Source: Herbaspirillum rhizosphaerae_A (GTDB lineage Bacteria; Pseudomonadota; Gammaproteobacteria; Burkholderiales; Burkholderiaceae_D). From it: DNA of 64,000 bases. The stretch is taken from contig NZ_JAQQFR010000014.1 in assembly GCF_046025915.1 (NCBI RefSeq), forward strand, positions 89,298 to 153,297, given 5' to 3'. The translations under genes were made by a program, and so were the position numbers. The notes beneath the pieces are model-generated. The model did not search any database and had not been told where the DNA came from. It saw only the letters and a program-made list of their open reading frames with translations. Shown here piece by piece: positions 9,181 through 18,732 of the stretch; position 1 is the first letter of the stretch, and each line of letters starts with the position of its first letter.

Positions 9181-9243
9181 CGTCAGTTTCCGTTCATATC
9201 GAAGTGTTGGTGTTGATCGCCATGCGACCACCGCAATACGCGA

Positions 9244-10185
9244 TCATGGCGAATGAACCGTGATCCGGTCAAGCGCCTGATGATCATCCTGCATGGCTTT
9301 GTCGACGCTCTCATGCATCCAGTCGACCCAGGTGCTGATCTTGGCGTCGAGATATTGCCGCGACGGATACAACGCGTATACGCCCATATGCTGCATGCGG
9401 AACTGCGGCAACACGCGCACGATGGTCCCGGCGCGCAAAGCATCGACGGCGGAATAGATCGGCAGCACGCCAATGCCCATGCCCTCTTTCAGGCTCAGCA
9501 ACATCGCTTCGGCGACGTTGACCTGAAAGTTGGATTTGATGGCGACGGTCTCTTTACCGTCCGGACCTTCCATCACCCACTCATTAAGAGGCGACACCGA
9601 GCTCACCAGTTGCAGACAGGAATGATTGAGTAACTCCGAGGGTTTTTGCGGCGCGCCGTGCTTTTCCAGGTAGAACGGCGAAGCACACAGAATGCTGTAG
9701 ATGCTGCCAAGCTGGCGAAAGATCAGACCGGAATCCGGCAATTCGCGCGCCAGCACCAGCGAAACGTCGAAGCCTTCTTCCAGCAAATCCGGCACGCGCT
9801 GCGCCAGCGTCAGCTCGATGGCGACGTCTGGATAGCGCTTCTGATAATTGGAAATCGCGGGGATCACATAACGCTGCCCGAAGCTGGTCATCGTGTGGAT
9901 GCGCAATCGCCCCGACGGCCTGACGTAGGCGTCGCCGGCTTCGGCTTCAGCCTCCTGCACATAGGACATGATCTGTTCGCAACGCAGCAGATAACGCTCT
10001 CCCGCTTCGGTCAGCGCGATCCGCCGCGTGGTGCGATTGAGCAAGCGCGTACGCAGATGACGCTCCAGATCGGCGACGGCGCGCGACACGTGCGCGGTGG
10101 TTAAATCCATTTGTTGCGCGGCCAGCGTAAAACTGCCAGCATCGACTACACGCATGAATATGCGCATGTTTTGCAAGGTATCCAT
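9244..10185 (-). CDS. LysR-family regulator, likely of the adjacent efflux operon
   Basis: LysR-type regulator of 313 residues: N-terminal winged helix-turn-helix (about 1-60, SFTLAAQQMDLTTAHVSRAVADLE) and a periplasmic-binding-protein-like effector domain (about 90-290). Start taken at ATG 10185 (MDTLQNMRIFMRVV), the standard start for this subfamily; upstream frame sequence to 10251 does not look like protein. It is divergent from the RND-outer-membrane-factor/AaeB/DUF1656/HlyD operon. The same layout is seen for AaeR and the aae operon, whose regulator responds to aromatic carboxylic acids. The inducer here is not known. Confidence 0.9.
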   Translation of the reverse strand: MDTLQNMRIFMRVVDAGSFTLAAQQMDLTTAHVSRAVADLERHLRTRLLNRTTRRIALTEAGERYLLRCEQIMSYVQEAEAEAGDAYVRPSGRLRIHTMTSFGQRYVIPAISNYQKRYPDVAIELTLAQRVPDLLEEGFDVSLVLARELPDSGLIFRQLGSIYSILCASPFYLEKHGAPQKPSELLNHSCLQLVSSVSPLNEWVMEGPDGKETVAIKSNFQVNVAEAMLLSLKEGMGIGVLPIYSAVDALRAGTIVRVLPQFRMQHMGVYALYPSRQYLDAKISTWVDWMHESVDKAMQDDHQALDRITVHSP

Positions 10186-10295
10186 ATATTCCTGTCTTAA
10201 ATCCGACCGACACCGACCGTTTTGACTGTGCAAAGCAACAAAATGATGCAAAGCGGCCTTTCGGATGCTGCATTGTTACCCAAAACAGCGCAATC

Positions 10296-10309
10296 ATTAT
10301 TGCAGTAAT
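10296..10309. promoter_or_regulatory. LysR-type box (ATTA-N6-TAAT)
   Basis: The palindrome ATTATTGCAGTAAT sits in the 218-bp divergent gap between the LysR gene and the efflux operon. It contains the T-N11-A signature of LysR binding sites. Position and symmetry suggest it is the primary recognition site. Confidence 0.5.
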
Positions 10310-10403
10310 TGAAAAGACCCTTTGTGTTTCCTGCGGTTTTTCTCTAGATCTTTACCAAATAGAATGACAAACGCTGCATATTTGCATTTTTTGGGATAGT
10401 CTG

Positions 10404-11903
10404 ATGAACACCACTGCTGACAAACGCCTCTTTGCTGCGCCGCTCCTGGCCCTCTGCATGGCGTCATTGCTCGTCCTCGCGGGCTGCGCCGACAACGGCG
10501 GCATCAAGCCACAGGCGGCTTTGCAGCAGCCCAACACGCTCGATGTCGGCAACGCCATCCGCCAGGTCGGCGCTGAAGCCGGCTGGCCCAAGCGCGCCTG
10601 GTGGGAAACTTACGCAGATCCCCAACTCAATCGTCTGGTCGCCGCTGCCGTCGCCGGCAACCCCAGTATGGCCATCGCCGCTGCCCGTGTGCGCCAAGCG
10701 CAAGCCATGGCGGTTGTCGCTCATGCTGGTGAATTGCCGCAAGCGCAGCTGGATGCCGCCATCGGCCGCAAGGACTGGTCCGACAACGTCTATTACGGCG
10801 CCAGCTTCCGCGACAAGCTGACCTGGAACAATACTGCTGCGCTGAGCCTTTCGTACAACCTCGACCTGTGGGATCGCAACCGCAACACCACCGAGCGCGC
10901 GCAGGATGAAATCCACGCCGTCGCCGCCGATGGCCGTGCCGCCCAGCTCGATCTGGAAAGCAATGTCGTACGTACCTACGTGCAGTTGTCGTTGCAATAT
11001 GGACTACTGGATAACACGCAAGAAACCCTGAAACAGGAACAGCGCATCCTCGATCTGGCTAATCGCCGCTTCAAGGGCGGTATCGGCACTCAGATGGAAA
11101 TTACCCAAGCGGAAGTCCCCCTGCCGGAAACCCGCCGCCAGATCGAAGCCCTGGAAGAAAGCATCGCGCTCATCCGCAATCAACTGGCCGCTCTGCTTGG
11201 CCAAGGCCCGGGCGCCGGCGACAGCATCACGCGTCCGAGCATGAATCTGCAGGCTGGTATCGGTCTGCCGAGTGCGTTGCCGGCTGAACTGATCGGCCGC
11301 CGTCCCGACATCAGCGCCGCGCGCTGGCGCGTTGAGGCTGCTTCGAAAGGCATCGCAGTCGCCAAGGCCGCCTTCTATCCCAACATCAACCTGATGGCCA
11401 GCATCGGCCCAGCAGCAGCGGGCGGTAGCCTGTTCAGCTTCCTCAGCGCGCCAAACCTCACGACCAGCTACGGCCCGGCGATCTCGCTGCCTATCTTTGA
11501 AGGCGGACGCCTGCGCGGCCAACTCGGCGCCACCACCGCAGGCTACGACTTGGAAGTGGAGCACTACAACATGTTGCTGAGCCAGGCGCTCAGGAGCATC
11601 GCCGACCAGATCGTGACGCTGCAGGCCATCAAGCGCCAGCAAGTGCAAGCCGACCTGTCGGTGGCGGCCGCGCAAAAGAACATCGACATCGCCACCCGCG
11701 CCTATCAACGCGGTCTGACCAACTACGTGAATGTGCTTACCGCGCAAACACAATGGTTGCATCAACAGCAGGTCGTGCAACAACTGCTGGCGCAAAAGCT
11801 CAACGCCTACGCCAGTCTGACCGTCGCGCTGGGCGGTGGACTGGAAGTATCTGTTCCTGAAGATGCCGCAGTCGCAACAGCTGCTACAGGAGTGGCACCG
11901 TGA
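10404..11903 (+). CDS. outer-membrane efflux lipoprotein, NodT family
   Basis: A 499-residue outer-membrane factor (TolC/NodT class). A lipoprotein signal peptide ends in LLVLAGC, so Cys28 should be acylated. The two outer-membrane-efflux repeats follow; the first half includes TYVQLSLQYGLLDNTQETLKQEQ and the second IGRRPDISAARWRVEAASKGIAVAKAAFYPNI, typical of NodT. It forms the trimeric channel through which the inner-membrane FUSC protein and HlyD adaptor encoded downstream would export their substrate. It is the first gene of a four-gene operon; its stop overlaps the next start by 4 bp. Confidence 0.93.
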   Translation: MNTTADKRLFAAPLLALCMASLLVLAGCADNGGIKPQAALQQPNTLDVGNAIRQVGAEAGWPKRAWWETYADPQLNRLVAAAVAGNPSMAIAAARVRQAQAMAVVAHAGELPQAQLDAAIGRKDWSDNVYYGASFRDKLTWNNTAALSLSYNLDLWDRNRNTTERAQDEIHAVAADGRAAQLDLESNVVRTYVQLSLQYGLLDNTQETLKQEQRILDLANRRFKGGIGTQMEITQAEVPLPETRRQIEALEESIALIRNQLAALLGQGPGAGDSITRPSMNLQAGIGLPSALPAELIGRRPDISAARWRVEAASKGIAVAKAAFYPNINLMASIGPAAAGGSLFSFLSAPNLTTSYGPAISLPIFEGGRLRGQLGATTAGYDLEVEHYNMLLSQALRSIADQIVTLQAIKRQQVQADLSVAAAQKNIDIATRAYQRGLTNYVNVLTAQTQWLHQQQVVQQLLAQKLNAYASLTVALGGGLEVSVPEDAAVATAATGVAP

Positions 11904-14155
11904 ACACACCGGTAACGCCAGCTATATCGGCACCTGCAGCTGTCCGGCCACCCTTCGGCCAACAGCTGCGTGAAGCTGCCGCCGACTGGTGGCAAACCGA
12001 ATTCCCAAACTGGATCTACGTCTTCAAGATGGTCTTTGCCGGCCTCTTGGCGCTTGGCATCGGTTACGGGCTGGACTTGGAATCGCCGCGTTCGGGCCTG
12101 ATCACAGTTTTTATCGTGATGCAGCCGCAGAGCGGGATGATCCTGGCCAAGAGTTTTTATCGCGTCATCGGCACCCTGGTCGGCTCGGTCGCGATCTTCG
12201 TCTTCGTCGGCCTGTTCGCACAGACCCCGGAACTGTTCATCCTCGCGACCGCCCTCTGGATCGGTCTGTGCACGCTCGGCTCGGCACACAACCGCAACTT
12301 CCGTTCGTACGGTTTCGTACTATCGGGTTATACAGTGGCATTGATCGGTCTGCCGGCAGCACTCAACCCGGCACTGACGTTCGATTCGGTCATGACCCGC
12401 GTAACGGAAATCACCGTCGGCATCGTCTGTGCCGGCGTAGTCAGCGCACTGGTCTTTCCGCAAGCCAGTGCCCCGGGTCTGGTGCGCATCATCCGCGGAC
12501 GCTTCACCGCCTTTGTCGATCTGATTGGTGCCACGCTGGGCGGCACCGCCGACCGCAAGGCGCTGGAAGCCACCAACGCTCGCTTTGTCGGCGACATCAT
12601 CGGCCTGGAAGCGCTACGCAGCTCGGCGATTTTTGAAGATCCTGAAATCCGCTTGCGCAGCGGCCGCCTGACCCGCATGAACAGCGAGTTCATGGCTCTG
12701 TCGACCCGTGTGCACGCCCTCCATCAGCTGATGAACCGCCTGCACGACAGCCGCAATCCTTCCGCGCAACTGGTGATTGATGCAATTTCCCCCTACTACC
12801 AGGAAGTACAGCCTCTGCTCACACGCAGCGGCGGTGAACCGGTGATGACGGCAAGCGACGCCGCCGATGCGGCGCTCAAGCTGGACGCGTACAAGCAAGA
12901 ACTGCCGCGCCGCGTGCGCACCACGCGCGCCATGCATGCGGACGCGTTCGGCGACGAGGCAATCCTCGATTTCGATACTGCCTCAGAACTGCTCTATCGC
13001 GTAATCGACGAGCTGCATGCCTATACGCTGACCTACGCCTCGCTGGTGCAACGCCGCCATGAGCGCGAGCAATGGGAGCACACCTACGCCCCAAAAACCA
13101 GCCTGGTCATCGCCAGCATCGCGGGTGCCCGTGCTGCCATCACACTGATTGGCTTGTCGACATTCTGGATCCTGAGCGGCTGGCCCAGCGGCGACGTCGC
13201 CGCACTCAATGCCGCCGCATTTTGTGCGATCACTTCTGCTGCGCCGGATCCGGCCAAGGCGACGCGCACCGTCACCATGGGCGTGGGCGTAGCGGTAGTA
13301 CTCGGCTATTTCTACACCTTCCATATCGTGCCGCAACTCGACGGTTTCTGGATGCTGGCCGCCGCACTGACGCCGGTACTGATGCTGGCAGTATTGCTGA
13401 CTACCAAGCCGTCGCTGGCCGGTTATGGATTGGGCATCTGTATCTTCTTCCCGTTTGTGGCGGTGCCCGACAACCTCGCTCACTTCAACGCGGCAGGATA
13501 TCTGAACGAATGTATCGCCCTGATGGTCTCGCTGATCGTGACCACCGTCGCCTTCATGCTGCTGTTGCCGCCGACCACCAACTGGACCGTGCGCCATCTG
13601 GAAAAACAATTGCGCAAGCAAGTTATCCAGGCCTGTTTTGGCAAGCTGGCGCATCTGGCATTGCAATTTGAAAGCGGCACGCGCGACCTGATGCATCAGA
13701 TCACCATGGTCACCGGCAGCCGCCCGGCGCTACGCAAGGACGCCTTTGGCTGGATGTTCGCCACATTGGAAATCGGCCACGCCATCATTGAACTGCGTAC
13801 CGAGCTGCACGGCATCCGCAGCGGCAATCCGGAGCTATTGCCGGACACCGCCTACACGGCCCTTAATCGCCTGCGCGAAACGCTGCCGGCGCTGTTCGAA
13901 CAACCCACGCCCGCGACGCTGGCGGCGGTACTGGGCGCCAACAACAACGCCATCGCTGAAGTGCAGCGTGCCATCGGCCCTCACTATCGCGAACGCAGCG
14001 AGCGGCATCGCTTGCAGCGCACGCTGAGCTACCTGCATTTCATCCGCACGGCGTTGCTGGATCCGCAATCGCCGCTGCAACCCATGCATCAAAACCAGGA
14101 CGCACGCGCCAACACGTCTTCGGGAAACCATTCAGGAGCAAGCCATGCCGCGTGA
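11900..14155 (+). CDS. FUSC family efflux inner-membrane protein (AaeB-like)
   Basis: A 751-residue FUSC protein in the AaeB group, with two halves each containing a block of membrane helices (about 35-185 and 395-560) and a soluble helical domain. Signature segments include LITVFIVMQPQSGMILAKSFYRVIGT in the first half and the glycine-rich helices after residue 390 in the second. AaeB of E. coli exports hydroxylated aromatic carboxylic acids together with AaeA. The start is GTG at 11900 inside the TGA of the preceding gene, showing translational coupling. The last 11 bp overlap the DUF1656 gene. Substrate unknown, though aromatic acids are the natural guess. Confidence 0.9.
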   Translation: MNTPVTPAISAPAAVRPPFGQQLREAAADWWQTEFPNWIYVFKMVFAGLLALGIGYGLDLESPRSGLITVFIVMQPQSGMILAKSFYRVIGTLVGSVAIFVFVGLFAQTPELFILATALWIGLCTLGSAHNRNFRSYGFVLSGYTVALIGLPAALNPALTFDSVMTRVTEITVGIVCAGVVSALVFPQASAPGLVRIIRGRFTAFVDLIGATLGGTADRKALEATNARFVGDIIGLEALRSSAIFEDPEIRLRSGRLTRMNSEFMALSTRVHALHQLMNRLHDSRNPSAQLVIDAISPYYQEVQPLLTRSGGEPVMTASDAADAALKLDAYKQELPRRVRTTRAMHADAFGDEAILDFDTASELLYRVIDELHAYTLTYASLVQRRHEREQWEHTYAPKTSLVIASIAGARAAITLIGLSTFWILSGWPSGDVAALNAAAFCAITSAAPDPAKATRTVTMGVGVAVVLGYFYTFHIVPQLDGFWMLAAALTPVLMLAVLLTTKPSLAGYGLGICIFFPFVAVPDNLAHFNAAGYLNECIALMVSLIVTTVAFMLLLPPTTNWTVRHLEKQLRKQVIQACFGKLAHLALQFESGTRDLMHQITMVTGSRPALRKDAFGWMFATLEIGHAIIELRTELHGIRSGNPELLPDTAYTALNRLRETLPALFEQPTPATLAAVLGANNNAIAEVQRAIGPHYRERSERHRLQRTLSYLHFIRTALLDPQSPLQPMHQNQDARANTSSGNHSGASHAA

Positions 14156-14345
14156 AATTTCTTTCTTTGACGCTTACGTGCCGACACTGCTACTGGCCGT
14201 GATTGTTGCCGGCGCCATTGCGCTGGTCGCCGACCGTATCCTGGTGCGCATCGGCTTGTACAACCTGGTGTGGCATCCGGCGCTGTTTCGCGTCAGCTTG
14301 TTCACTTGCATCGCGGCGCTGCTCGGCCTGGCGATTTACAGTTAG
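14145..14345 (+). CDS. DUF1656 small membrane protein (AaeX-like)
   Basis: A 66-residue protein with two predicted membrane helices (about 13-32 and 44-64). The N-terminal MPREISFFDAYVPTLL matches DUF1656/AaeX, whose members almost always sit between an FUSC protein and a HlyD adaptor. Its biochemical role is unknown. It overlaps the upstream gene by 11 bp, with the ribosome site AGGAGC inside that gene. Confidence 0.9.
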   Translation: MPREISFFDAYVPTLLLAVIVAGAIALVADRILVRIGLYNLVWHPALFRVSLFTCIAALLGLAIYS

Positions 14346-14403
14346 CCTGAAAAAACGGCAACTTCAGAAAAACAGATACGGAATCAATCAGGAGTAATCC
14401 ATC

Positions 14404-15291
14404 ATGTCGGTCAAAACCATTTTTCGATTCATCATAACGGCGCTGATTTTTCTTGCCGCCATCTTCCTGGCGTGGACGCTATGGCAGCACTATATGGTCT
14501 CGCCATGGACCCGCGACGGCCGTGTACGGGCCGACGTCGTCAACATTGCACCGGATGTCGCCGGCCAGATCGTGGATCTGCCCGTGCGTGACAACCAGCT
14601 GGTGCACAAGGGCGACCTGCTGATGCAGATTGACCCGTCGCACTATCAATTGGCGCTGCAACAGGCAGAAGCCTCCGTGTTGGCGCGCAAGGCCGATCTC
14701 GACATGCGCCGTGCACAGGCACGCCGCCGTGCTGACATGGATAGCCTGGTGGTCTCGCGTGAAAACCGTGAAGATGCCGGCAGCCAGGTTACCGCGGCCG
14801 ATGCGCAATACCAGGTCGCCATCGCCCAGCGCGATGCCGCCAAGCTCAACCTCGACCGCACCAAGGTCTATGCACCGGTCGACGGCTACATCACCAATCT
14901 GAGTGTGCGCCGTGGCGATTACGCCAGCGTGGGCGCAGCCAAGATCGCCATCATCGACAGCCATTCGTTCTGGGTATATGGGTATTTTGAAGAGACCAAA
15001 CTGCCCTACGTTGCCGTCGGCGACAAGGCAAAGATCCAGTTGATCAACGGTGCCACATTGCGCGGCCACGTCGATAGCATTTCACGCGGCATCTATGACC
15101 GCGACAATCCACAAAGCCGCGAACTGCTGGCCGACGTCAATCCGACCTTCAACTGGGTGCGTCTGGCACAACGGATTCCAGTGCGAATCCATATCGATGA
15201 AGTGCCGAAGGATGTGCTGCTGGCTGCAGGCCTGACCTGCACCGTGACGCTGGAGCCAAACGGTCAGAACAAGTCTGCTTCCGCCAAATAA
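14404..15291 (+). CDS. HlyD-family periplasmic adaptor (AaeA-like)
   Basis: A 295-residue membrane fusion protein. One N-terminal membrane anchor (about 5-30) is followed by the biotinyl-lipoyl half (DVAGQIVDLPVRDNQLVHKGD), a short helical hairpin (about 80-135), the second lipoyl half (VYAPVDGYITNLSVRRGDY) and a beta-barrel domain. It would bridge the FUSC pump and the NodT-type channel across the periplasm. It follows the DUF1656 gene by 58 bp, with the ribosome site AGGAGTAATCC. The gene order channel-pump-DUF1656-adaptor differs from the E. coli aaeXAB order. Confidence 0.93.
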   Translation: MSVKTIFRFIITALIFLAAIFLAWTLWQHYMVSPWTRDGRVRADVVNIAPDVAGQIVDLPVRDNQLVHKGDLLMQIDPSHYQLALQQAEASVLARKADLDMRRAQARRRADMDSLVVSRENREDAGSQVTAADAQYQVAIAQRDAAKLNLDRTKVYAPVDGYITNLSVRRGDYASVGAAKIAIIDSHSFWVYGYFEETKLPYVAVGDKAKIQLINGATLRGHVDSISRGIYDRDNPQSRELLADVNPTFNWVRLAQRIPVRIHIDEVPKDVLLAAGLTCTVTLEPNGQNKSASAK

Positions 15292-15293
15292 GC

Positions 15294-16610
15294 TCAAGTA
15301 AAAAGCTGCACCACCAGCCACACATTCGCCGCGCTGATGCCGAGGAATAACATCCACGCCAGCGCGGCAAGCCATATCGGGTTGACGAAGTCGCCCATCA
15401 AGTCGCGCCGGCTGGTCAGTCGGATTAGCGGATACATCGCAAACGGCAACTGCAAGCTCAGTACCACCTGACTGAGCACCAGCAGACGTCCGACCGAATG
15501 CTCGCCCAAGGTCAGCACACCGATCAGCGCTGGAATCAAGGCCAATCCGCGCGTCACCATGCGGCGCTGCCAGCACGGGATCTTCAATTTCAGAAAACCT
15601 TCCATGATCACCTGCCCGGCAATCGTCCCGGTGAAGGTGGAACTCTGCCCCGCCGCAAACAAACCGATGCCGAACAAGATCGCCGCCAGCGAAGACCCGG
15701 TAATCGGATCAAGCAAGTGATACGCCACATCCAGATCCACCACGTCGGTACGGCCGCTGCTGTGGAATGCCGACGCAGCAATGATCAGGATTGCGGCGTT
15801 GATCGCCATCGCGATGATCAGTGACACAGTCGTATCAACGCGCGTGTAACGAATCGCCTCCAACAGGCTGCGGCGGTCACGCCTGACCGCACGCGTCTGT
15901 ACGATGGAAGAATGCAGATACAGGTTATGTGGCATCACCGTCGCGCCCAGTACACCGATCGCCAGATACAGCGGTTCACGGCTAGACAGCGCCGCCAACG
16001 ATGGCACAAAGCCTTGCACCACGGCATGCCAGTCGGCTTTGACGAAGGCCAATTGCGTGAACAGGCATACCGCAATCGTCACCACCAGACCAAGGATGAT
16101 TGCCTCAACCTGGCGGAATCCGCGTCCCTGCAAACCCAGCACAATGACGGTGTCCAGCGCGGTCAGCAGCACGCCGACAGGCAGCGAGACGCCCAGCAGC
16201 AACTTGAATGCCAGCGCGCAACCGAGCACCTCGGCCAGATCGCAGGCGATAATCGATAGCTCAGCGAATACCCACATGCCCTTGCCTACCGCCGGCGGAT
16301 AATTTTCGCGTGAATGGACGGCCAGATCCTTGCCGGTAACGATGCCTAGCCTTGCACACAGGCATTGGAGCATAATCGCCGCCAGGCTCGACAACATCAC
16401 CACGAACAGCAACTGATAGCCGAACTGCGACCCGGCCTGAACCGACGTCGCCCAGTTGCCCGGATCCATATAGCCGATGGAGATCAGCAAGCCGGGGCCG
16501 ACATAGACTTTGAGCTTTTGCCAAACGCCTGCATTTGGCGGCACCGACACGCTGCCGGAAACTTCAGAAGGACAAAATGGCGCAGTGGCGGTCGTTGGCA
16601 GACGGAACAT
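15294..16610 (-). CDS. mntH: Nramp-family Mn2+/Fe2+ transporter MntH
   Basis: A 438-residue proton-coupled divalent metal importer with about eleven membrane helices. The metal-binding DPGNWATSVQAG in helix 1 and MPHNLYLHSS in helix 6 are both intact. Family length is about 410-440. The gene converges with the efflux operon, with only 2 bp between stops. No obvious Fur or MntR palindrome was identified upstream, and it lies 29 bp after moaE on the same strand, so read-through from moaE is possible. Confidence 0.93.
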   Translation of the reverse strand: MFRLPTTATAPFCPSEVSGSVSVPPNAGVWQKLKVYVGPGLLISIGYMDPGNWATSVQAGSQFGYQLLFVVMLSSLAAIMLQCLCARLGIVTGKDLAVHSRENYPPAVGKGMWVFAELSIIACDLAEVLGCALAFKLLLGVSLPVGVLLTALDTVIVLGLQGRGFRQVEAIILGLVVTIAVCLFTQLAFVKADWHAVVQGFVPSLAALSSREPLYLAIGVLGATVMPHNLYLHSSIVQTRAVRRDRRSLLEAIRYTRVDTTVSLIIAMAINAAILIIAASAFHSSGRTDVVDLDVAYHLLDPITGSSLAAILFGIGLFAAGQSSTFTGTIAGQVIMEGFLKLKIPCWQRRMVTRGLALIPALIGVLTLGEHSVGRLLVLSQVVLSLQLPFAMYPLIRLTSRRDLMGDFVNPIWLAALAWMLFLGISAANVWLVVQLFT

Positions 16611-16639
16611 GTTTTATTGTTGTAGAGAAGAAGAGAAGA

Positions 16640-17101
16640 TCAATCTGCTTTAGGCTGCCATTTCGACACCGCCTGGTCGTCGCTCTCGCGCGCATCCACC
16701 CAGCGTGCGCCGTCGGGCGTCTGTTCTTTTTTCCAGAACGGCGCCTGCGTCTTGAGATAGTCCATGATGAACTCGCAAGCGGCAAAGGCTTCGCCGCGAT
16801 GCTTCGAGGTGACCGCAACCAGCACAATCTGATCCAGCGGCTGCAAGGGGCCGACGCGATGGACCACCAGCGCATCGAAAATCTCCCAGCGCGCCTTGGC
16901 GTCGGCAACGATCTGCTCCAGCGCCTTTTCGGTCATGCCGGGGTAATGCTCCAGTTCCATTTCCCGCACGCTGGCGCCATCATTGAGATCGCGCACCGTG
17001 CCGACAAAGCTGACTACCGCCCCCACCTTGGGGTTGCTCAGGCGCAGTGCAACGATCTCGGCACTGAGGTCAAAGTCGGCAGTCTGGACGCGGATCGGCA
17101 T
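16640..17101 (-). CDS. moaE: molybdopterin synthase catalytic subunit MoaE
   Basis: A 153-residue large subunit of molybdopterin synthase, which with MoaD inserts the dithiolene sulfurs into precursor Z during molybdenum cofactor synthesis. Signatures: VVSFVGTVRDLNDGASVREMELEHYPGM near the N-terminus, VVHRVGPLQPLDQIVLVAVTSKHRGEAFAACEFIMDYLKTQAPFWKKE in the second half, with the catalytic lysines (K in TSKHR and the K of LKTQAPFWKKE). The other cofactor genes here (moaD, moeA) are 3-4 kb upstream on the same strand, separated by three unrelated genes. Confidence 0.95.
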   Translation of the reverse strand: MPIRVQTADFDLSAEIVALRLSNPKVGAVVSFVGTVRDLNDGASVREMELEHYPGMTEKALEQIVADAKARWEIFDALVVHRVGPLQPLDQIVLVAVTSKHRGEAFAACEFIMDYLKTQAPFWKKEQTPDGARWVDARESDDQAVSKWQPKAD

Positions 17102-17185
17102 AGAAAAAATGGAGAGGCAAATGGAATCGCCCTCATTGTACCCAATGTCTTGCCGGCATCGACCAAGCCATTGCCGCCAGAAACG

Positions 17186-17212
17186 ACAAGTCCCGGACCA
17201 GCCGGGACTTGT
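17186..17212 (-). terminator. hairpin terminator after the GntP-type permease
   Basis: Perfect 11-bp stem ACAAGTCCCGG (17186-17196) with CCGGGACTTGT (17202-17212) and a 5-nt loop, 20 bp past the permease stop. On the minus strand it is followed by CGTTTC. It separates the permease transcript from moaE. Confidence 0.75.
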
Positions 17213-17232
17213 TCATAGAAGGAGGAGCACTG

Positions 17233-18609
17233 TTAAGTGAGGATGCCCCACAGCAGCAGCGTCATGCCCAGCCCCACCACCGAGACGATAGTCTGGATCA
17301 CCGACCATGTTGCGAAGGTCTGCTTGAGATCGAGACCGAAGTATTCCTTCACCATCCAGAAACCGGCGTCATTGACGTGGCAGAAGAACACCGATCCGGC
17401 GCCGATTGCCAATGCCATCAAGGCATTGTGCGTGCCGGACAAGCTTGCCACCAGCGGCGCAACGATGCCGGCGGTTGCAGTGGTCGCCACCGTTGCGGAA
17501 CCAGTTGCCTGACGCAGCGCCACGGCGATCAGCCATGCCAGCAAGATCAGCGGCACGTGCGTGCCGGTCGCAACCTTGGTGATGGTATCGCTGATACCTG
17601 CGGTCAGCAAAGCCTGCTTCAAGCCGCCACCTGCGCCGATGGTCAACAGCAGACCGGCAATCGGCGGCAAGGCCTTGCGCAAAATGGCACCGACTTTGGT
17701 ACGGTCAGTTCCCTGCGCCCAACCCAGCACGATCACGGCGAACAGCACCGTCACGGTCAGTGCGATGATCGGCTCACCGAAGAAGTTGAGCATTTCAAAC
17801 AAGGTAGTTTCAGGTGTGACCCAGATCTTGGCGACGGTGCGGCCCAGCATCAGCACCACCGGCAGCAGAATCGTTACCAGCGATGCCAGGAAGCCTGGTT
17901 GCAGCTCAGCCGCTTGCTGGCCTTTGAACAAGGCACCGATCTGTTCCGGCTCGCCGATCGGCATGCGCGGCGCAAGCCACATGCCGTACAACGGACCAGC
18001 CAGAATCACAGCCGGAATCGCGACGATAAAACCGAGCAGCATGGTAGTGCCAAGATCCGCATGCAAGGCGCTGACTGCAATCAACGGGCCCGGATGCGGT
18101 GGCAGCAAGGCATGCAGCGTCGTCATGCCGGCCAGCGCAGGAATCGCCACGCGCAGAATCGGCTGCTGCGACCGGCGTGCCATGACGAAGATGATCGGCG
18201 CCATCATCACCAGGCCGACTTCAAAGAACAACGGCAGGCCGACGACGAGCGCCACCAGCGCCATCATCCACGGGATCGCCTGACCCTTGGCGTATTTCAG
18301 CAAGGTCGTGACGATCTTGTCGGCCGCCCCGGAGTCCGCCATCAGGGCCCCGAGCATCGCGCCCAGCGCAATGATGATGCCCGCTTCGCCGAGGATGCTG
18401 CCGGCGCCTTTACTGAACGCCGAAGCGATCTTTTCGAGCGGCAAGCCCGCACCCATGCCGGCGATGAAGGTGCCGAGCAGGATAGAAAGGAAGGGAGCGA
18501 TTTTCAGAACACTGATCAGCACAACTATGCCGATCAAGGCGATGAGAACGGATAGCAGCAGGCGCGTATCCTGTGCCGCCCAGGCGGCAATTTCAGTGGT
18601 CAGGTGCAA
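17233..18609 (-). CDS. gluconate:H+ symporter, GntP family
   Basis: A 458-residue permease with about twelve membrane helices, of the usual GntP/GntT length. Family signatures include the glycine-rich segment LSILLGTFIAGMGAGLPLEKI, GEAGIIIALGAMLGALMADSGAAD and the conserved FEVGLVMMAPIIF and LLPPHPGPLIAVSALHADLG. It imports gluconate or a related sugar acid with protons. No gluconokinase or GntR regulator is adjacent, so the real substrate is open. The start is TTG at 18609, supported by the perfectly placed ribosome site AAGGAGATATC. Confidence 0.9.
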   Translation of the reverse strand: MHLTTEIAAWAAQDTRLLLSVLIALIGIVVLISVLKIAPFLSILLGTFIAGMGAGLPLEKIASAFSKGAGSILGEAGIIIALGAMLGALMADSGAADKIVTTLLKYAKGQAIPWMMALVALVVGLPLFFEVGLVMMAPIIFVMARRSQQPILRVAIPALAGMTTLHALLPPHPGPLIAVSALHADLGTTMLLGFIVAIPAVILAGPLYGMWLAPRMPIGEPEQIGALFKGQQAAELQPGFLASLVTILLPVVLMLGRTVAKIWVTPETTLFEMLNFFGEPIIALTVTVLFAVIVLGWAQGTDRTKVGAILRKALPPIAGLLLTIGAGGGLKQALLTAGISDTITKVATGTHVPLILLAWLIAVALRQATGSATVATTATAGIVAPLVASLSGTHNALMALAIGAGSVFFCHVNDAGFWMVKEYFGLDLKQTFATWSVIQTIVSVVGLGMTLLLWGILT

Positions 18610-18706
18610 GATATCTCCTTGTCTTCAATGTATGAGCGTCCCCTCACCTGATTTTCTCCTGCCTCGCACTACTCTGGCGCTTAGCATTTTTTTCTACGAG
18701 CTATGC

Positions 18707-18732
18707 TTCTTCAACTACATTTCTTCAACTAC
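18707..18732. repeat. 14-bp tandem duplication at the 3' end of a LysE gene
   Basis: TTCTTCAACTAC occurs at 18707-18718 and 18721-18732 with a 14-bp period. The second copy includes the stop codon of the LysE-family gene, so the duplication is probably a recent slippage that left the reading frame intact. Confidence 0.6.

Noticed and set aside
9181..9243. Fluoride riboswitch before crcB
   Set aside because: The upstream sequence does not show the conserved riboswitch core.
17209..18555. 448-codon open frame antisense to the gluconate-type permease
   Set aside because: Shadow frame; its Gln/His/Arg-rich product is typical of antisense translation of membrane-protein genes.
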